This document shows, one piece after another, positions 23,991-32,315 of a stretch of DNA of 41,842 nt. The notes beneath the pieces are model-generated. The model had not been told where the DNA came from. It ran no database searches and saw only the letters and a list, made by a program, of their open reading frames with translations. Made by a program: the position numbers and the translations under genes. Origin of the DNA: Actinomycetota bacterium (GTDB taxonomy: Bacteria > Actinomycetota > Acidimicrobiia > Acidimicrobiales > Ilumatobacteraceae); the NCBI GenBank assembly GCA_018882725.1, contig VERK01000002.1:1-41842 (forward strand). The letters are read 5' to 3'. Within the stretch, counting starts at the first letter, position 1. Each line of letters opens with the position of its first letter.

Positions 23991-24428
23991 ATGCACGACG
24001 CCCCGCGCACCGATCCTTGGTACCGCACACCACTGCGTTTGCTTCTCGGCGCGGCACTCATCGGAGCGGGAGTCGCCCACCTCACCACTCAGCGCACCGA
24101 GTTTCGGGCTCAGGTGCCGAGTTGGGTCCCGCTCGACGAGGACCTCGTGGTGGTGGTCTCCGGAATCGTCGAGATCGCTCTCGGCGCGGCCCTGATCGTT
24201 CTACATCGACATCGCGTCCTGGTTGGCGCGATCGTCGCCGCGTTCTTCGTCGCGATCTTCCCCGGCAACATCGCGCAATGGAGCGAGCGGGTCGACGCAT
24301 TCGGACTCGACACCGACACCGAGCGGTTCGTTCGACTCTTCTTCCAGCCGGTGCTCGTGGTGTGGGCACTCGCCGCCACCGGAGCCTGGCGCGCGTACCG
24401 AGCCAGGCGCCGACCGACGGAGAGCTGA
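23991..24428 (+). CDS. DoxX-like four-helix membrane protein
   Basis: The 145-residue membrane protein has four helices (about 16-32, 50-70, 76-96 and 112-135). The first helix reads LLLGAALIGAGVAHLTT, and AAFFVAIFPGNIAQW with a following Arg/Asp segment matches the DoxX/DUF417-like membrane proteins linked to thiosulfate or oxidative-stress functions. The exact role is unknown. Transcription is probably leaderless from a TACCAT box. A 20-bp hairpin follows ten bases after the stop and probably terminates it. Confidence 0.75.
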   Translation: MHDAPRTDPWYRTPLRLLLGAALIGAGVAHLTTQRTEFRAQVPSWVPLDEDLVVVVSGIVEIALGAALIVLHRHRVLVGAIVAAFFVAIFPGNIAQWSERVDAFGLDTDTERFVRLFFQPVLVVWALAATGAWRAYRARRRPTES

Positions 24429-24431
24429 ACG

Positions 24432-24497
24432 GTCCGAAATTGAAGTGAGGGCCGACCTTGCGGTCGGCCCTCACTTCAATTGGTGGCGGGGAGGGGA
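24432..24497. repeat. 66-bp direct repeat, copy 1 (hairpin plus fragment of tRNA-Met 3' end)
   Basis: Identical to 24531-24596, at a period of 99 bases. This copy carries the same 20-bp hairpin and the terminal 17 bases that form the 3' end of the initiator tRNA in copy 2, but no tRNA body follows. Confidence 0.95.
24438..24481. terminator. Perfect 20-bp hairpin, copy 1
   Basis: Bases 24438-24457 (AATTGAAGTGAGGGCCGACC) pair perfectly with 24462-24481 around a TTGC loop. The hairpin lies ten bases after the DoxX-like stop codon and can act in either direction. Confidence 0.7.
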
Positions 24498-24530
24498 ACC
24501 GTCGCTTCGCTCCTCCCAAATCTCGTGCCC

Positions 24531-24579
24531 GTCCGAAATTGAAGTGAGGGCCGACCTTGCGGTCGGCCCTCACTTCAAT

Positions 24580-24596
<17 letters not shown>
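24531..24596. repeat. 66-bp direct repeat, copy 2 (overlaps tRNA-Met 3' end)
   Basis: Identical to 24432-24497. Its last 17 bases (24580-24596) are the genuine 3' end of the initiator tRNA, including the encoded CCA. The 33 bases between the copies (24498-24530) hold no recognisable feature. Confidence 0.95.
24537..24580 (-). terminator. Perfect 20-bp hairpin abutting the tRNA CCA end
   Basis: The same hairpin as copy 1: 24537-24556 pairs with 24561-24580. On the minus strand it starts at the last base of the tRNA's CCA and is followed by TTTCGG, so it probably terminates tRNA transcription. Confidence 0.75.
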
Positions 24597-24656
<60 letters not shown>

Positions 24657-24704
24657 TTGACCTCATCAGCCTAGGGGTCGGTTGGGTCGGCTCCAACGCC
24701 CCGA

Positions 24705-25430
24705 TCAGGACATGTCTCCGCGCTCGCGCGGAATCAGCCAATCGAGGACCTCGAGCAACTTCTCGCTCAACCGTTTGGCCGCCATCGACAAGTTGGCGTT
24801 GAACTGATCGGCAGTGGCCGTCGGATGGTCGACCAGGTCGGTGATCGCCTTGAGTGCCATGAACGGAACCGACATCTGCTCGCACACGTAGGCAACGGCC
24901 GCCGCTTCCATGTCTTTCACCGCGGCGCCTGATGCGGAGATCATCAGACGATCGTCGTCGTTCTCGTCGAGTGAATTACTGGTGGTGACGATGCCCGTCT
25001 TCAAGCCGAGCGTCGCCGCCATCTGCCGAGCGGGCAACACCGGGTACGCACCGATTCCGTATTCACGAAAACCTTCGAGTGCGATGCGCCGGTCGTGATG
25101 CACGACGCAGCCATCGCTCACGTACACATCACCAATCGCGCCGCCGGCACGTTCCCATCCCCCGGCGGTCCCGGCCGAGATCACCACGTCAGGTCGAAAT
25201 CGATCGATGGCCACATAGGTGCTCAACGCAGCCGGCTCGGTTCCGATCGAGTCGACACCGAAGCGGCGGTCACGCCCGTTCAACGCAATGAGAATCTCCG
25301 ACCGGTGCCGCGTGGCCGTGAACCAACGCACGACCAACGGCGCCACACCAGTGGCCGCTTCGGCCGAGAGCGCCGTGAGTACCGGGGAAGCCTCGGCACT
25401 CATGGCCATCACGACCGCGATGCGCTTCAT
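24705..25430 (-). CDS. 5'-methylthioadenosine/S-adenosylhomocysteine nucleosidase-like protein
   Basis: This 241-residue protein belongs to the purine nucleoside phosphorylase/nucleosidase superfamily. It has MKRIAVVMAMSAEASPV (a family start with the base-pocket region), VVISAGTAGGW (phosphate/sugar loop), and VKDMEAAAVAYVCEQMSVPFMALKAITDLVD with the Met-Glu ribose-binding pair and catalytic Asp. It probably cleaves MTA and/or SAH to adenine. The sequence is closer to the plant-like MTA nucleosidases than to E. coli Pfs, so specificity is uncertain. The ATG is leaderless, with a TACGAT box six bases before it. Confidence 0.85.
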   Translation of the reverse strand: MKRIAVVMAMSAEASPVLTALSAEAATGVAPLVVRWFTATRHRSEILIALNGRDRRFGVDSIGTEPAALSTYVAIDRFRPDVVISAGTAGGWERAGGAIGDVYVSDGCVVHHDRRIALEGFREYGIGAYPVLPARQMAATLGLKTGIVTTSNSLDENDDDRLMISASGAAVKDMEAAAVAYVCEQMSVPFMALKAITDLVDHPTATADQFNANLSMAAKRLSEKLLEVLDWLIPRERGDMS

Positions 25431-25436
25431 GCACGA

Positions 25437-25442
25437 ATCGTA
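25437..25442 (-). promoter_or_regulatory. TANNNT box for leaderless start at 25430
   Basis: TACGAT on the minus strand lies six bases before the ATG of the nucleosidase-like gene, with no Shine-Dalgarno. Confidence 0.45.
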
Positions 25443-25470
25443 GAGCCCCGGTCGAGGTGTGAACGGCGAC

Positions 25471-25476
25471 TACCTT
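25471..25476 (+). promoter_or_regulatory. TANNNT box for leaderless start at 25485
   Basis: TACCTT lies eight bases before the GTG at 25485, with no Shine-Dalgarno. Confidence 0.35.
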
Positions 25477-25484
25477 TCATACCA

Positions 25485-25898
25485 GTGGGACTCTTCGGAC
25501 GTTCAAAGAAAGCCAGGCAGGCCGAACTCGATTCGATGCGAGCACAGATCGCTGCCATCAGCGATCAGGTGCAATCGCTGGTTCACAGTGAAACGTCACA
25601 GCGCGAACAACTCGAGGCGCTCCTCGTTCGCCTCAACGGGCTCGATGCGCGCATCGTCCAAGTGGGACACGAGGTCACCCACCAACTCGGCGAGTTGTCG
25701 GGCGACATCGACACGCTCTCGGCACGCTCGAACCAACTGGCTTCCGACGTGGGCGAGCTCACCGCGCTTCCGCAGGTGGTCGACGGTGTGAAGAGCGATC
25801 AGGCCCGGCTCGCCAACGAGCAAGCCCGCTACGAGATCGCCTTCCGCCAAGATCTGGCCGAGATCGTCGAGATGCTCACCAAGCGCCGTTCGGCCTGA
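25485..25898 (+). CDS. Small cytoplasmic coiled-coil protein
   Basis: The 137-residue protein is almost entirely heptad-patterned helix (AELDSMRAQIAAISDQVQSL and on), after a short basic start VGLFGRSKKARQ. There is no membrane segment or enzyme motif. It could be a structural or scaffold protein; no family is recognised. GTG 25485 is probably leaderless. It is divergent from the nucleosidase-like gene (54 bases between the starts) and convergent with the UPF0182 gene, six bases from its stop. Confidence 0.65.
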   Translation: MGLFGRSKKARQAELDSMRAQIAAISDQVQSLVHSETSQREQLEALLVRLNGLDARIVQVGHEVTHQLGELSGDIDTLSARSNQLASDVGELTALPQVVDGVKSDQARLANEQARYEIAFRQDLAEIVEMLTKRRSA

Positions 25899-25904
25899 CG
25901 AACC

Positions 25905-28868
25905 TCACGCACCCAGCAGAGTGAGAGCCCGCGAGATTCGCTGCTGCGCCTCGCCAACCTTCTCTTGGTAGAGGCCGAGATCACCATCGCGCAGAGCCTC
26001 GTCGGCCTCGTCGAACAGAGCCTCGGCTTCTTCGAGCAACACGACCGGATCGTCCGATGTCACTCCCGGCGTGGTCGGAGTTGTGGAACCACCAGTTGAG
26101 CCCCCTGATGTGGAGCCCGACGTGGAACCAGACGTGTCGGTTCCGGTATCGGCACCGTCGTCGGCCTGACCCGAACCGTCGTCGAACACTTCACCAAGAT
26201 CGACATCGGCCTGCGGGAACAAACGGTTGATCGCATCCGACAAGGTGTCGCCGATCACCGAGCGACCGTCGTACCAAGCCAGCACTCGACGCACGAACAC
26301 CTGCTTCGAACCCGGATCGTCGGGGCGCACATAAAGCGGGCGTACCCACACCAAGCCGTCACCCACTGGGAAGAACTGCAACTGACCAAACACCACACGA
26401 GAACCACGCTGGTCGAGCAAGGTGATCACCGGAGCAATTTCGGTGTCGCTCTGCAATTCGGCGGCCACCGTGGCCGGCCCTTCCGGCAACGACCCGTCGA
26501 TGCGGTACACCGTGAGTTGACCGTACGTCTCGGGTTCGCTCGACACGACCATCACCGCGCGGAGTTCCTTACGGGCGTCATCGGACGAGAACGGAACGAA
26601 CGGGCGCAACAACGAGAACTGCGAGCTGTCGCGATCGGGTGCGTGGAAGAACGTGTAATACGGCTCGAAGCGGCTCACGTTGGCGTCAGCCACGTCACCG
26701 GTATTGGCCTGGCTGGCCTCGTCCACCAGTGCGACTCCGGCTGCGGCGTTCGACACCTCAGGTTCACGCGGGGCGGCCTGGGCCACACTCCACGCCGCGT
26801 CGCGGTTGAAGAACTGATCGGCATCGGCGAACTGATAACGGCCGTACAGGTTGGTCTGAACACGGAACAGATCTTCGGGGTAGCGGAAGTGCTGACGCAG
26901 TTGGTCGGGCACCTGATCGCCAGCGGTGAACAGACTCGGATACGCCTTCGACCACGCGCGGATGATCGGGTCGGTCGGATCGATCACGTAGAGCGTGACG
27001 TCGCCCGAGTACGCATCGATCACGGCCTTCACGCTGTTGCGGACGTAATTGAAGTTGTGATTGAGGCCCGATCCAGGTGTGAGTTGATCGGTGTTGGCCT
27101 TCTGCGCGTACGGGTAACGCGAGGTGGTGGTGAACGCATCGATGACCCACTTGACGTCGCCGTCGACGACCACCGGGTAGGGGTCGGCGTCGAGATGCAA
27201 GAAAGGCGCCAATTTCGTGACTCGATCGCGCACGTCACGCACGTGGAGCAGACGCGAATCGCTCTTGATCAAGCTCGAGCCGAACAAGTTGAACTCGCCG
27301 AAGTGCACAGCCATCGCGACGCGGCGAAGCGAGGAGTTGAGTCGAATGCCACCATCACCGGCGTACTCTTCGGGCTCGGTACCCGGACAGGCCTGCTCGA
27401 CCTGATCGGTGTTGACGATCGCATAGCCCGGCTGCTGAGTACCCACGTACAACTGCGGACGATCGACGTCGATCGGCGCGTAAATGGGGCGGCCATCACT
27501 CGTGATGCGACTGGCCGAAGCGGCCACCACACCGCAACCATGGGTGTAGATGAGATGGCGCGACACCCACGTCTTGTTGGGGATTCCGGCCGAGTTCAGT
27601 TCGCGCGCCGCCACGAGCGTCTGCTGCACGCGACCGTCGATCTCGTAACGGTCGACATCGAGGTCGTTGATCGAATAGAACGCCAGCTGACCTTCGTCGA
27701 GCGAGAAGCGGTCGCGCATCTCGGTCACGTCGAGCAAACGGGCATCGGCCAGGGCGGCCGAATCGTTGACCACTTCCTCGGTCGATACGTCGCCGAGCGA
27801 GACGGCTACGGTCTGCACCTTGTCGAGACCCATCGCTACCTGGGTGGCGTCGATGTTCCGCTCGATGTAGGGCCGTTCACGAGTGGTGACGTTCGGCTGC
27901 ACCACGAAGCGCTGAATGACGGCTGGGTACACCGCGCCAGCGATCACGGCCACCAACGCCCACAACGCCATCGACAACAGCGGAAGTCGCCATCCGCCCC
28001 AGCGCAAGCCGGCGAGGAACAACGCCGCCACGAGAAGGCTCACGAGAATCAGCAAGTTGATGGCCGGCAGTTGTGCCTTCACATCGGTGTAGGTGGCTCC
28101 CTGCACCACTCCACGCGTGGAAACGGTGAGTTCGAAGCGCTGCAGCCAGTAGTCGACCGCCTTGATGGCGGCGAGCAACGCGAACATCACGCTGAGTTGA
28201 ATGCGAGCACCACGGGCGACTCGTTCGCCCGGCGTCTGAACGCGAATCGAACCATTCAAGAAGTGGAGGATCGCCGAGAGAATCACCACGAACACGAGGG
28301 CCGCGAAGGCCCAGTCGATCACGTACGTGAGGAACGGCAGGCGGAACACGTAGAACCCGACATCGACGCCGAACTGCGGATCGTCGGTGCCGAAACTCTG
28401 CGAGTTACGGAAGAGCAACCACGACTGCCACTGGCTGGTGGCCGGCAGACCCACCAACAAACCGAACACGATCGACACCGCGAAGCGCAGCAAACGCGAA
28501 CGACGTCCGATGATCTGGCGGTACCGCTCGACGACTTCTCGCTCAGGCCCAGTGGGCAAATCTTTGGGGGCGAGTCGCTCAGCCAGCGTCAGGCTGAACA
28601 GACAGACGACGGCGAACGCGGCGCTGAACATCGCACCGAGCAGAACCTTCGCCCACAGCGAATCCCAGAACACGCTGCTCTGGTCGACCGAGTCGAACCA
28701 CAGCGCGTCAACATAGAAACTGGCCAGTTGTCGTGCCGAGAGCACGAGCAACAACAGGATCGCCGCAACGACGATGAGGATGATCCGCCCGCGCGACACC
28801 CAACGGGGTCGGCCGGTCGACGACGACCGGCGGCGCGGACCACGGGGAAGGTCCGAGGGGATGCGCAC
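25905..28868 (-). CDS. UPF0182 family large membrane protein
   Basis: The 987-residue protein is of the UPF0182 (COG1615) family found across actinobacteria and cyanobacteria. The N-terminal third has about seven membrane helices (for example 29-47, 75-95, 130-150, 185-205 and 285-305, with FYVDALWFDSV after the first). A large outside domain follows, ending in a Gly/Ser/Thr/Asp-rich linker (about 915-945) and a helical C-terminal tail. Its function is unknown; it is often next to the PDZ-Lon gene. The GTG at 28868 starts nine bases after the DivIVA-MuF stop, whose TAG is part of TAGCCT, a possible internal -10 box. Confidence 0.95.
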   Translation of the reverse strand: MRIPSDLPRGPRRRSSSTGRPRWVSRGRIILIVVAAILLLLVLSARQLASFYVDALWFDSVDQSSVFWDSLWAKVLLGAMFSAAFAVVCLFSLTLAERLAPKDLPTGPEREVVERYRQIIGRRSRLLRFAVSIVFGLLVGLPATSQWQSWLLFRNSQSFGTDDPQFGVDVGFYVFRLPFLTYVIDWAFAALVFVVILSAILHFLNGSIRVQTPGERVARGARIQLSVMFALLAAIKAVDYWLQRFELTVSTRGVVQGATYTDVKAQLPAINLLILVSLLVAALFLAGLRWGGWRLPLLSMALWALVAVIAGAVYPAVIQRFVVQPNVTTRERPYIERNIDATQVAMGLDKVQTVAVSLGDVSTEEVVNDSAALADARLLDVTEMRDRFSLDEGQLAFYSINDLDVDRYEIDGRVQQTLVAARELNSAGIPNKTWVSRHLIYTHGCGVVAASASRITSDGRPIYAPIDVDRPQLYVGTQQPGYAIVNTDQVEQACPGTEPEEYAGDGGIRLNSSLRRVAMAVHFGEFNLFGSSLIKSDSRLLHVRDVRDRVTKLAPFLHLDADPYPVVVDGDVKWVIDAFTTTSRYPYAQKANTDQLTPGSGLNHNFNYVRNSVKAVIDAYSGDVTLYVIDPTDPIIRAWSKAYPSLFTAGDQVPDQLRQHFRYPEDLFRVQTNLYGRYQFADADQFFNRDAAWSVAQAAPREPEVSNAAAGVALVDEASQANTGDVADANVSRFEPYYTFFHAPDRDSSQFSLLRPFVPFSSDDARKELRAVMVVSSEPETYGQLTVYRIDGSLPEGPATVAAELQSDTEIAPVITLLDQRGSRVVFGQLQFFPVGDGLVWVRPLYVRPDDPGSKQVFVRRVLAWYDGRSVIGDTLSDAINRLFPQADVDLGEVFDDGSGQADDGADTGTDTSGSTSGSTSGGSTGGSTTPTTPGVTSDDPVVLLEEAEALFDEADEALRDGDLGLYQEKVGEAQQRISRALTLLGA

Positions 28869-28877
28869 ACGCGCAGG

Positions 28878-30794
28878 CTAGTTGCGCACAGGAACAAGTG
28901 CACAGCGGCAGCCCGCATGTGCTGGTGCGTGAGTGTGACCTGTGGGGAACGCATCGCCTCCACAGATTGCACCCGCCAACGAATTGTCTTCTGCATCAGG
29001 GCAACCCGGTCCAGCCGGATCGAACTTCCAACATACGTTCATGTCGGGAGTGAGTGCCGACAACGCGCCGCGCCCGAAAGCGGTGTACGCGATGTCGTCG
29101 ATGTGCTCGTCGACGATCTGGTTCTTCCATTCGCGATACACCGAACGCACGAGCGATGACAGTTCGGCGTTGCTCCCACCGGCCTGTGAGATCGAACGGC
29201 TCAGTCGTTCGCGCAACGGTTCGACGAAGGCGGTGATGATCGCCTCGTCGACGGCCTTCAATTGCGGAGCCACCATCTCGGCCAAAGCCTTGTCGGACGG
29301 GACCGACCCGCTCGTGTGGATCGAGCGCGCACCCGCAATGGCGGCCGACTTCACGGACGCCGACAACGCCGAGCAGAACCGCTTGGTGTGATCGGACTTG
29401 GGCCCGACGATCGCGTCGAGTGTCTTGACGACAGCGCGACCACGGAGAATGTCGAGTACTTCGTTCTGCTCATCGGCCAGAACTCGCTTGATCTTGCGAC
29501 CCATCGTCAACACGAGCGGCACCAAGATTTCGTCGCGCGATTCGAACGTGGTGACCGAATCAGCCAGATCATCGAGCTTGGGCGACGGGGTCACCGCCTT
29601 CGGAGTCGACTTCGGAGCTTCCTCCACGGCTTCCATCGGAGCCGACGCGCCTGACTTGCTGTTGGCCTCCTTGGCCACCGACTCGGCGCTGGCGCGACGC
29701 AACTTGGCGAAGATGTCATCGACCGGAACGGCCGGACGGGCCGCCGACTTCACCGGTTCGGAGTGGGCCGGTTCGGCCGGAGTGGGTTCGGTCTTGCCGA
29801 ACAACTGAACGACGTTCGACGGCTTGGGGGTCTCGACGACGGGCTCGACCACCGGCGCGGGCGTTTCCACGGCAACGGTTTCCTCGACTGTGTCGACCTC
29901 TTCGACTACCGGTGCGTCGACGACCACCGAGTGCACTTCTTCCATCTCGGCGACAGTCAACGAGGCCGTGGGGTTGTCGATACTCGGGTGACGCACCACG
30001 ACGTGCTCGTGCACTTGCGTGTCGGCATCGTCGCGATCCTGGTCGTAGAACTGCGTCGGCATCGGACGACGCATCGACTCATGCATCTCGTCGGCCTGCA
30101 CCACGATCGGAACCGGTCCGGTGGTGTTGGCCAGATTCACGAACTCCGACGGCTCGTCACCCGCGTCAGCAAGGTCGCGCAACACGTCGTCGGTCGCGAT
30201 CCGTGCGCGCTCGAACGACTGCACCAAACGGTCGCGACCGTGAATGAGGTCTTCGATCTGTTCGCGGGCGAGTTCGCGTCGGCGGGCCACATCGGCCAGC
30301 ACGCGCTCGCGGTACGCACGCGCTTCTTCCACCATGTCTCGGCCTTGCTGCTTGGCCATGAGGATTTCGGCCTCGGCATCGGAGGCGGCGTCCTGTCGGC
30401 GGCGGGCCGCTTCGAGTTCGGCTTCTTCGCGAATACGGGCGGCGTCTTCGGTGGCGTCACGGAGCAGGCGCTGGGCGGTTTCTTCGGCCCGGGCCCGGAT
30501 CTTGCCGGCGGCTTCGCGGGCGGCCTGGATGATGCGGGCGGTCTCTTCGCCCAGCATTTCGGTGATCGCGTCGTCGTCGAGCTCGGCCGGGATGAACGGC
30601 GAGCCCTCCGGACGGTTGGCCACTTCCCGCTCGAGGAATCGCTCGCGCTCCTGGAGGCGCGACAACTCGGCAGCGACCATGCGCAGGAAGTCGCGGACCT
30701 CGGTTGGGTCGAATCCGCGGCGACTGGTCGGGAACGAGGCCCCGGCAACGGCGGCCGGGGACGACGGATCAGGACGCGAAAATGAAATAGCCAC
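28878..30794 (-). CDS. DivIVA-domain coiled-coil protein with phage MuF-like Cys/His C-terminal domain
   Basis: The product has 638 residues. The N-terminus has a DivIVA-type domain (about 18-60: SFPTSRRGFDPTEVRDFLRMVAAELSRL), which in relatives binds curved membrane or polar growth sites. A long coiled coil follows (about 80-205), then a disordered Pro/Val/Glu-rich linker (205-400) and a helical region (about 415-580). Last comes a compact Cys/His segment, 586-638, with C588, C598, C611, H620, H622, H626, C629 and C631, ending AHAGCRCALVPV. That ending matches the P-x-H-x-x-C-R-C-x-L-x-P pattern of phage Mu gpF/SPP1 gp7 head proteins. The GTG at 30794 is leaderless. It is a domain fusion between PDZ-Lon and UPF0182 genes. 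Confidence 0.8.
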   Translation of the reverse strand: MAISFSRPDPSSPAAVAGASFPTSRRGFDPTEVRDFLRMVAAELSRLQERERFLEREVANRPEGSPFIPAELDDDAITEMLGEETARIIQAAREAAGKIRARAEETAQRLLRDATEDAARIREEAELEAARRRQDAASDAEAEILMAKQQGRDMVEEARAYRERVLADVARRRELAREQIEDLIHGRDRLVQSFERARIATDDVLRDLADAGDEPSEFVNLANTTGPVPIVVQADEMHESMRRPMPTQFYDQDRDDADTQVHEHVVVRHPSIDNPTASLTVAEMEEVHSVVVDAPVVEEVDTVEETVAVETPAPVVEPVVETPKPSNVVQLFGKTEPTPAEPAHSEPVKSAARPAVPVDDIFAKLRRASAESVAKEANSKSGASAPMEAVEEAPKSTPKAVTPSPKLDDLADSVTTFESRDEILVPLVLTMGRKIKRVLADEQNEVLDILRGRAVVKTLDAIVGPKSDHTKRFCSALSASVKSAAIAGARSIHTSGSVPSDKALAEMVAPQLKAVDEAIITAFVEPLRERLSRSISQAGGSNAELSSLVRSVYREWKNQIVDEHIDDIAYTAFGRGALSALTPDMNVCWKFDPAGPGCPDAEDNSLAGAICGGDAFPTGHTHAPAHAGCRCALVPVRN

Positions 30795-30800
30795 AGATCA

Positions 30801-30806
30801 AGGGTA
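30801..30806 (-). promoter_or_regulatory. TANNNT box for leaderless start at 30794
   Basis: TACCCT on the minus strand lies six bases before the GTG of the DivIVA-MuF gene. It suggests that this gene has its own promoter between the PDZ-Lon and DivIVA genes. Confidence 0.4.
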
Positions 30807-30853
30807 CGGAATACCTGTGGACAAGGGGTGGCAATCGCCGAATCGTCCCAGCG

Positions 30854-32002
30854 TCAGCCGCGTGTGACGGGTTGGCCTCCCCAACCTTCGAGCGCAGCGA
30901 GCGCCTCAGAGAGACTCGAGACCGTGGCGATCTCCAACGACGATCCCACCGCGCGGCGCGCCGCTTCGACATCGGCCGGGTCCTGTCCGGCCGGAACGAT
31001 GAAGTAGCGCGCACCCGAGCGCTGAACCGCGATGGCCTTCTGAACGAGCGCGCCGATCGGACCCACCGAGCCGTCCTCGGCGATCGTGCCCGTGAGGGCC
31101 ACTCCCCCGGGCGGCGACAACTCGCCCGGCGACAACTCGTCGATGAGTGCCACCGTGAACGCCAGGCCAGCCGATGGTCCGCCGATCTCGTCAGTGTCGA
31201 TGCCGATCTCGAAGGGCAGCTTCACCGTGCGCGTGTCACGGGCGTTGAATCCGATGATCGTGCGTTTCGGATCGTCGGGACTGGCCATGAGTTCGACCTT
31301 CACCGTGCGCACTTCGTCGGCCGGAGCATCGAACGGGCGCAGCACGAGACGAATCACGTCGCCGGGCTCGGCATCGGCCAACGCCTTCGACAGATCAGTC
31401 ACCACGTCGATGTCAATCGCGTCGTCGGCCGATCCGGTGTCGTCAGCAGTGAGGTCGACCTTCACGATCGTGTCGCCCACCGACAGCACACGGCAGGCGC
31501 GAAGTTCGGGAGCATCCGGCGGGCAGAGTGCCGGGTCGAAGCCGCCCACCTGAGCCGGACCCATGTCGAACGACGCATCGAGTCCGAGATAGTCGAGCGC
31601 AACGAACGACGCGATCTCCTTGGCCGTCGACATCGCACCGAGTTGGACCGTGCGGTTGGCGTCGGGATCGCAGTCGCCGAATCGCTGCTCACACGTCTGC
31701 ACGTCGACGTATGGATCGATCCAGCCCATGAACGACTGGAGTGGAGCCAGCTCACTACCCAGAGCGGTCACGAAACGAACGCTGCGATTCGGCTCGAAGA
31801 CACCCACACCGTCAGTTTCGCCGTCGATCGAGAGGCGGGGAGCCACCAACTTGGCCCGACCCGGCGCGGTTTCGAAGCGTTGCATCGGCCACACCATCGC
31901 CCCGATCACGACGACCATCACGAGAAAGGCCACAGTGGCGAACGGAACGCCCCACACCGGACGAGTCGTCCCGGCTACTTTGTCGTTTCGAGTGTCACTC
32001 AC
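30854..32002 (-). CDS. Membrane-anchored PDZ/Lon-type serine protease (YlbL-like)
   Basis: The protein has 382 residues, with one membrane helix at about 16-36 and a PDZ-like middle (about 150-230). A C-terminal Lon-type (S16) proteolytic domain has the catalytic Ser in GGPSAGLAF (residue 277) and Lys in VQKAIAVQRSG (residue 322). Its likely role is processing envelope proteins, possibly substrates of the neighbouring UPF0182 and DivIVA-MuF proteins. The GTG at 32002 follows GGTGAG. Its first 11 bases overlap the divergent small membrane-protein gene. Confidence 0.88.
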   Translation of the reverse strand: MSDTRNDKVAGTTRPVWGVPFATVAFLVMVVVIGAMVWPMQRFETAPGRAKLVAPRLSIDGETDGVGVFEPNRSVRFVTALGSELAPLQSFMGWIDPYVDVQTCEQRFGDCDPDANRTVQLGAMSTAKEIASFVALDYLGLDASFDMGPAQVGGFDPALCPPDAPELRACRVLSVGDTIVKVDLTADDTGSADDAIDIDVVTDLSKALADAEPGDVIRLVLRPFDAPADEVRTVKVELMASPDDPKRTIIGFNARDTRTVKLPFEIGIDTDEIGGPSAGLAFTVALIDELSPGELSPPGGVALTGTIAEDGSVGPIGALVQKAIAVQRSGARYFIVPAGQDPADVEAARRAVGSSLEIATVSSLSEALAALEGWGGQPVTRG

Positions 32003-32312
32003 TGATCTCACCGTTCGTGTCGCCGCGATTGCTGCCTTCGCCTTGCTGGCGTTGATCGCGGTCGGCTGGAGACAGCCTGCCAGACAACGTGCGCGGAGCC
32101 ACCGCACCGAGGCGACGACGTCGCATCGATCGACTCATTCAACGACGCACGGCGTCGACGAACCCGTCGTCACCCTGGGTGACGACGTGAAACAACGAGT
32201 GCTACGTGTCACCGCGCTCGGAGGGATCGCCCTCGTGGTCAGTGCCGTGGTGGCCACCCTCGTGTCGGTTGCGTTGGCCTGGCTCGTCACCAACATCATC
32301 GATCGGCTCTGA
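31992..32312 (+). CDS. Small two-helix membrane protein
   Basis: The 106-residue protein has two hydrophobic segments (about 10-24 and 77-100) and a basic, His/Ser/Thr-rich middle. No family is recognised. Support for it is moderate: the proposed GTG at 31992 is preceded by TACTTT (31976-31981), and its stop lies only three bases before the HEAT-repeat start, so the two would be co-translated. The overlap of the 5' end with the divergent PDZ-Lon start is unusual, so the true start may be a little further in. Confidence 0.5.
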   Translation: MSLTDLTVRVAAIAAFALLALIAVGWRQPARQRARSHRTEATTSHRSTHSTTHGVDEPVVTLGDDVKQRVLRVTALGGIALVVSAVVATLVSVALAWLVTNIIDRL

Positions 32313-32315
32313 CCA

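Noticed and set aside
23083-24195. Plus-strand open frame of 370 codons
   Set aside because: It is antisense to the nucleoside hydrolase gene and runs into the DoxX-like gene out of frame; composition is non-protein-like.
24480-24497. Second tRNA gene
   Set aside because: Only the last 17 bases of a tRNA are present in the first repeat copy; no body or anticodon follows.
26517-29159. Long open frame of 880 codons on the plus strand
   Set aside because: It is antisense to the UPF0182 gene, has low-complexity Arg/His/Glu-rich composition and no recognisable family. It is a mirror frame of high-GC coding DNA.
29763-30785. Plus-strand open frame of 340 codons
   Set aside because: It is antisense to the DivIVA-MuF gene; its Gly/Phe/Arg-rich composition is that expected from the complementary frame of an Ala/Glu-rich coiled coil.
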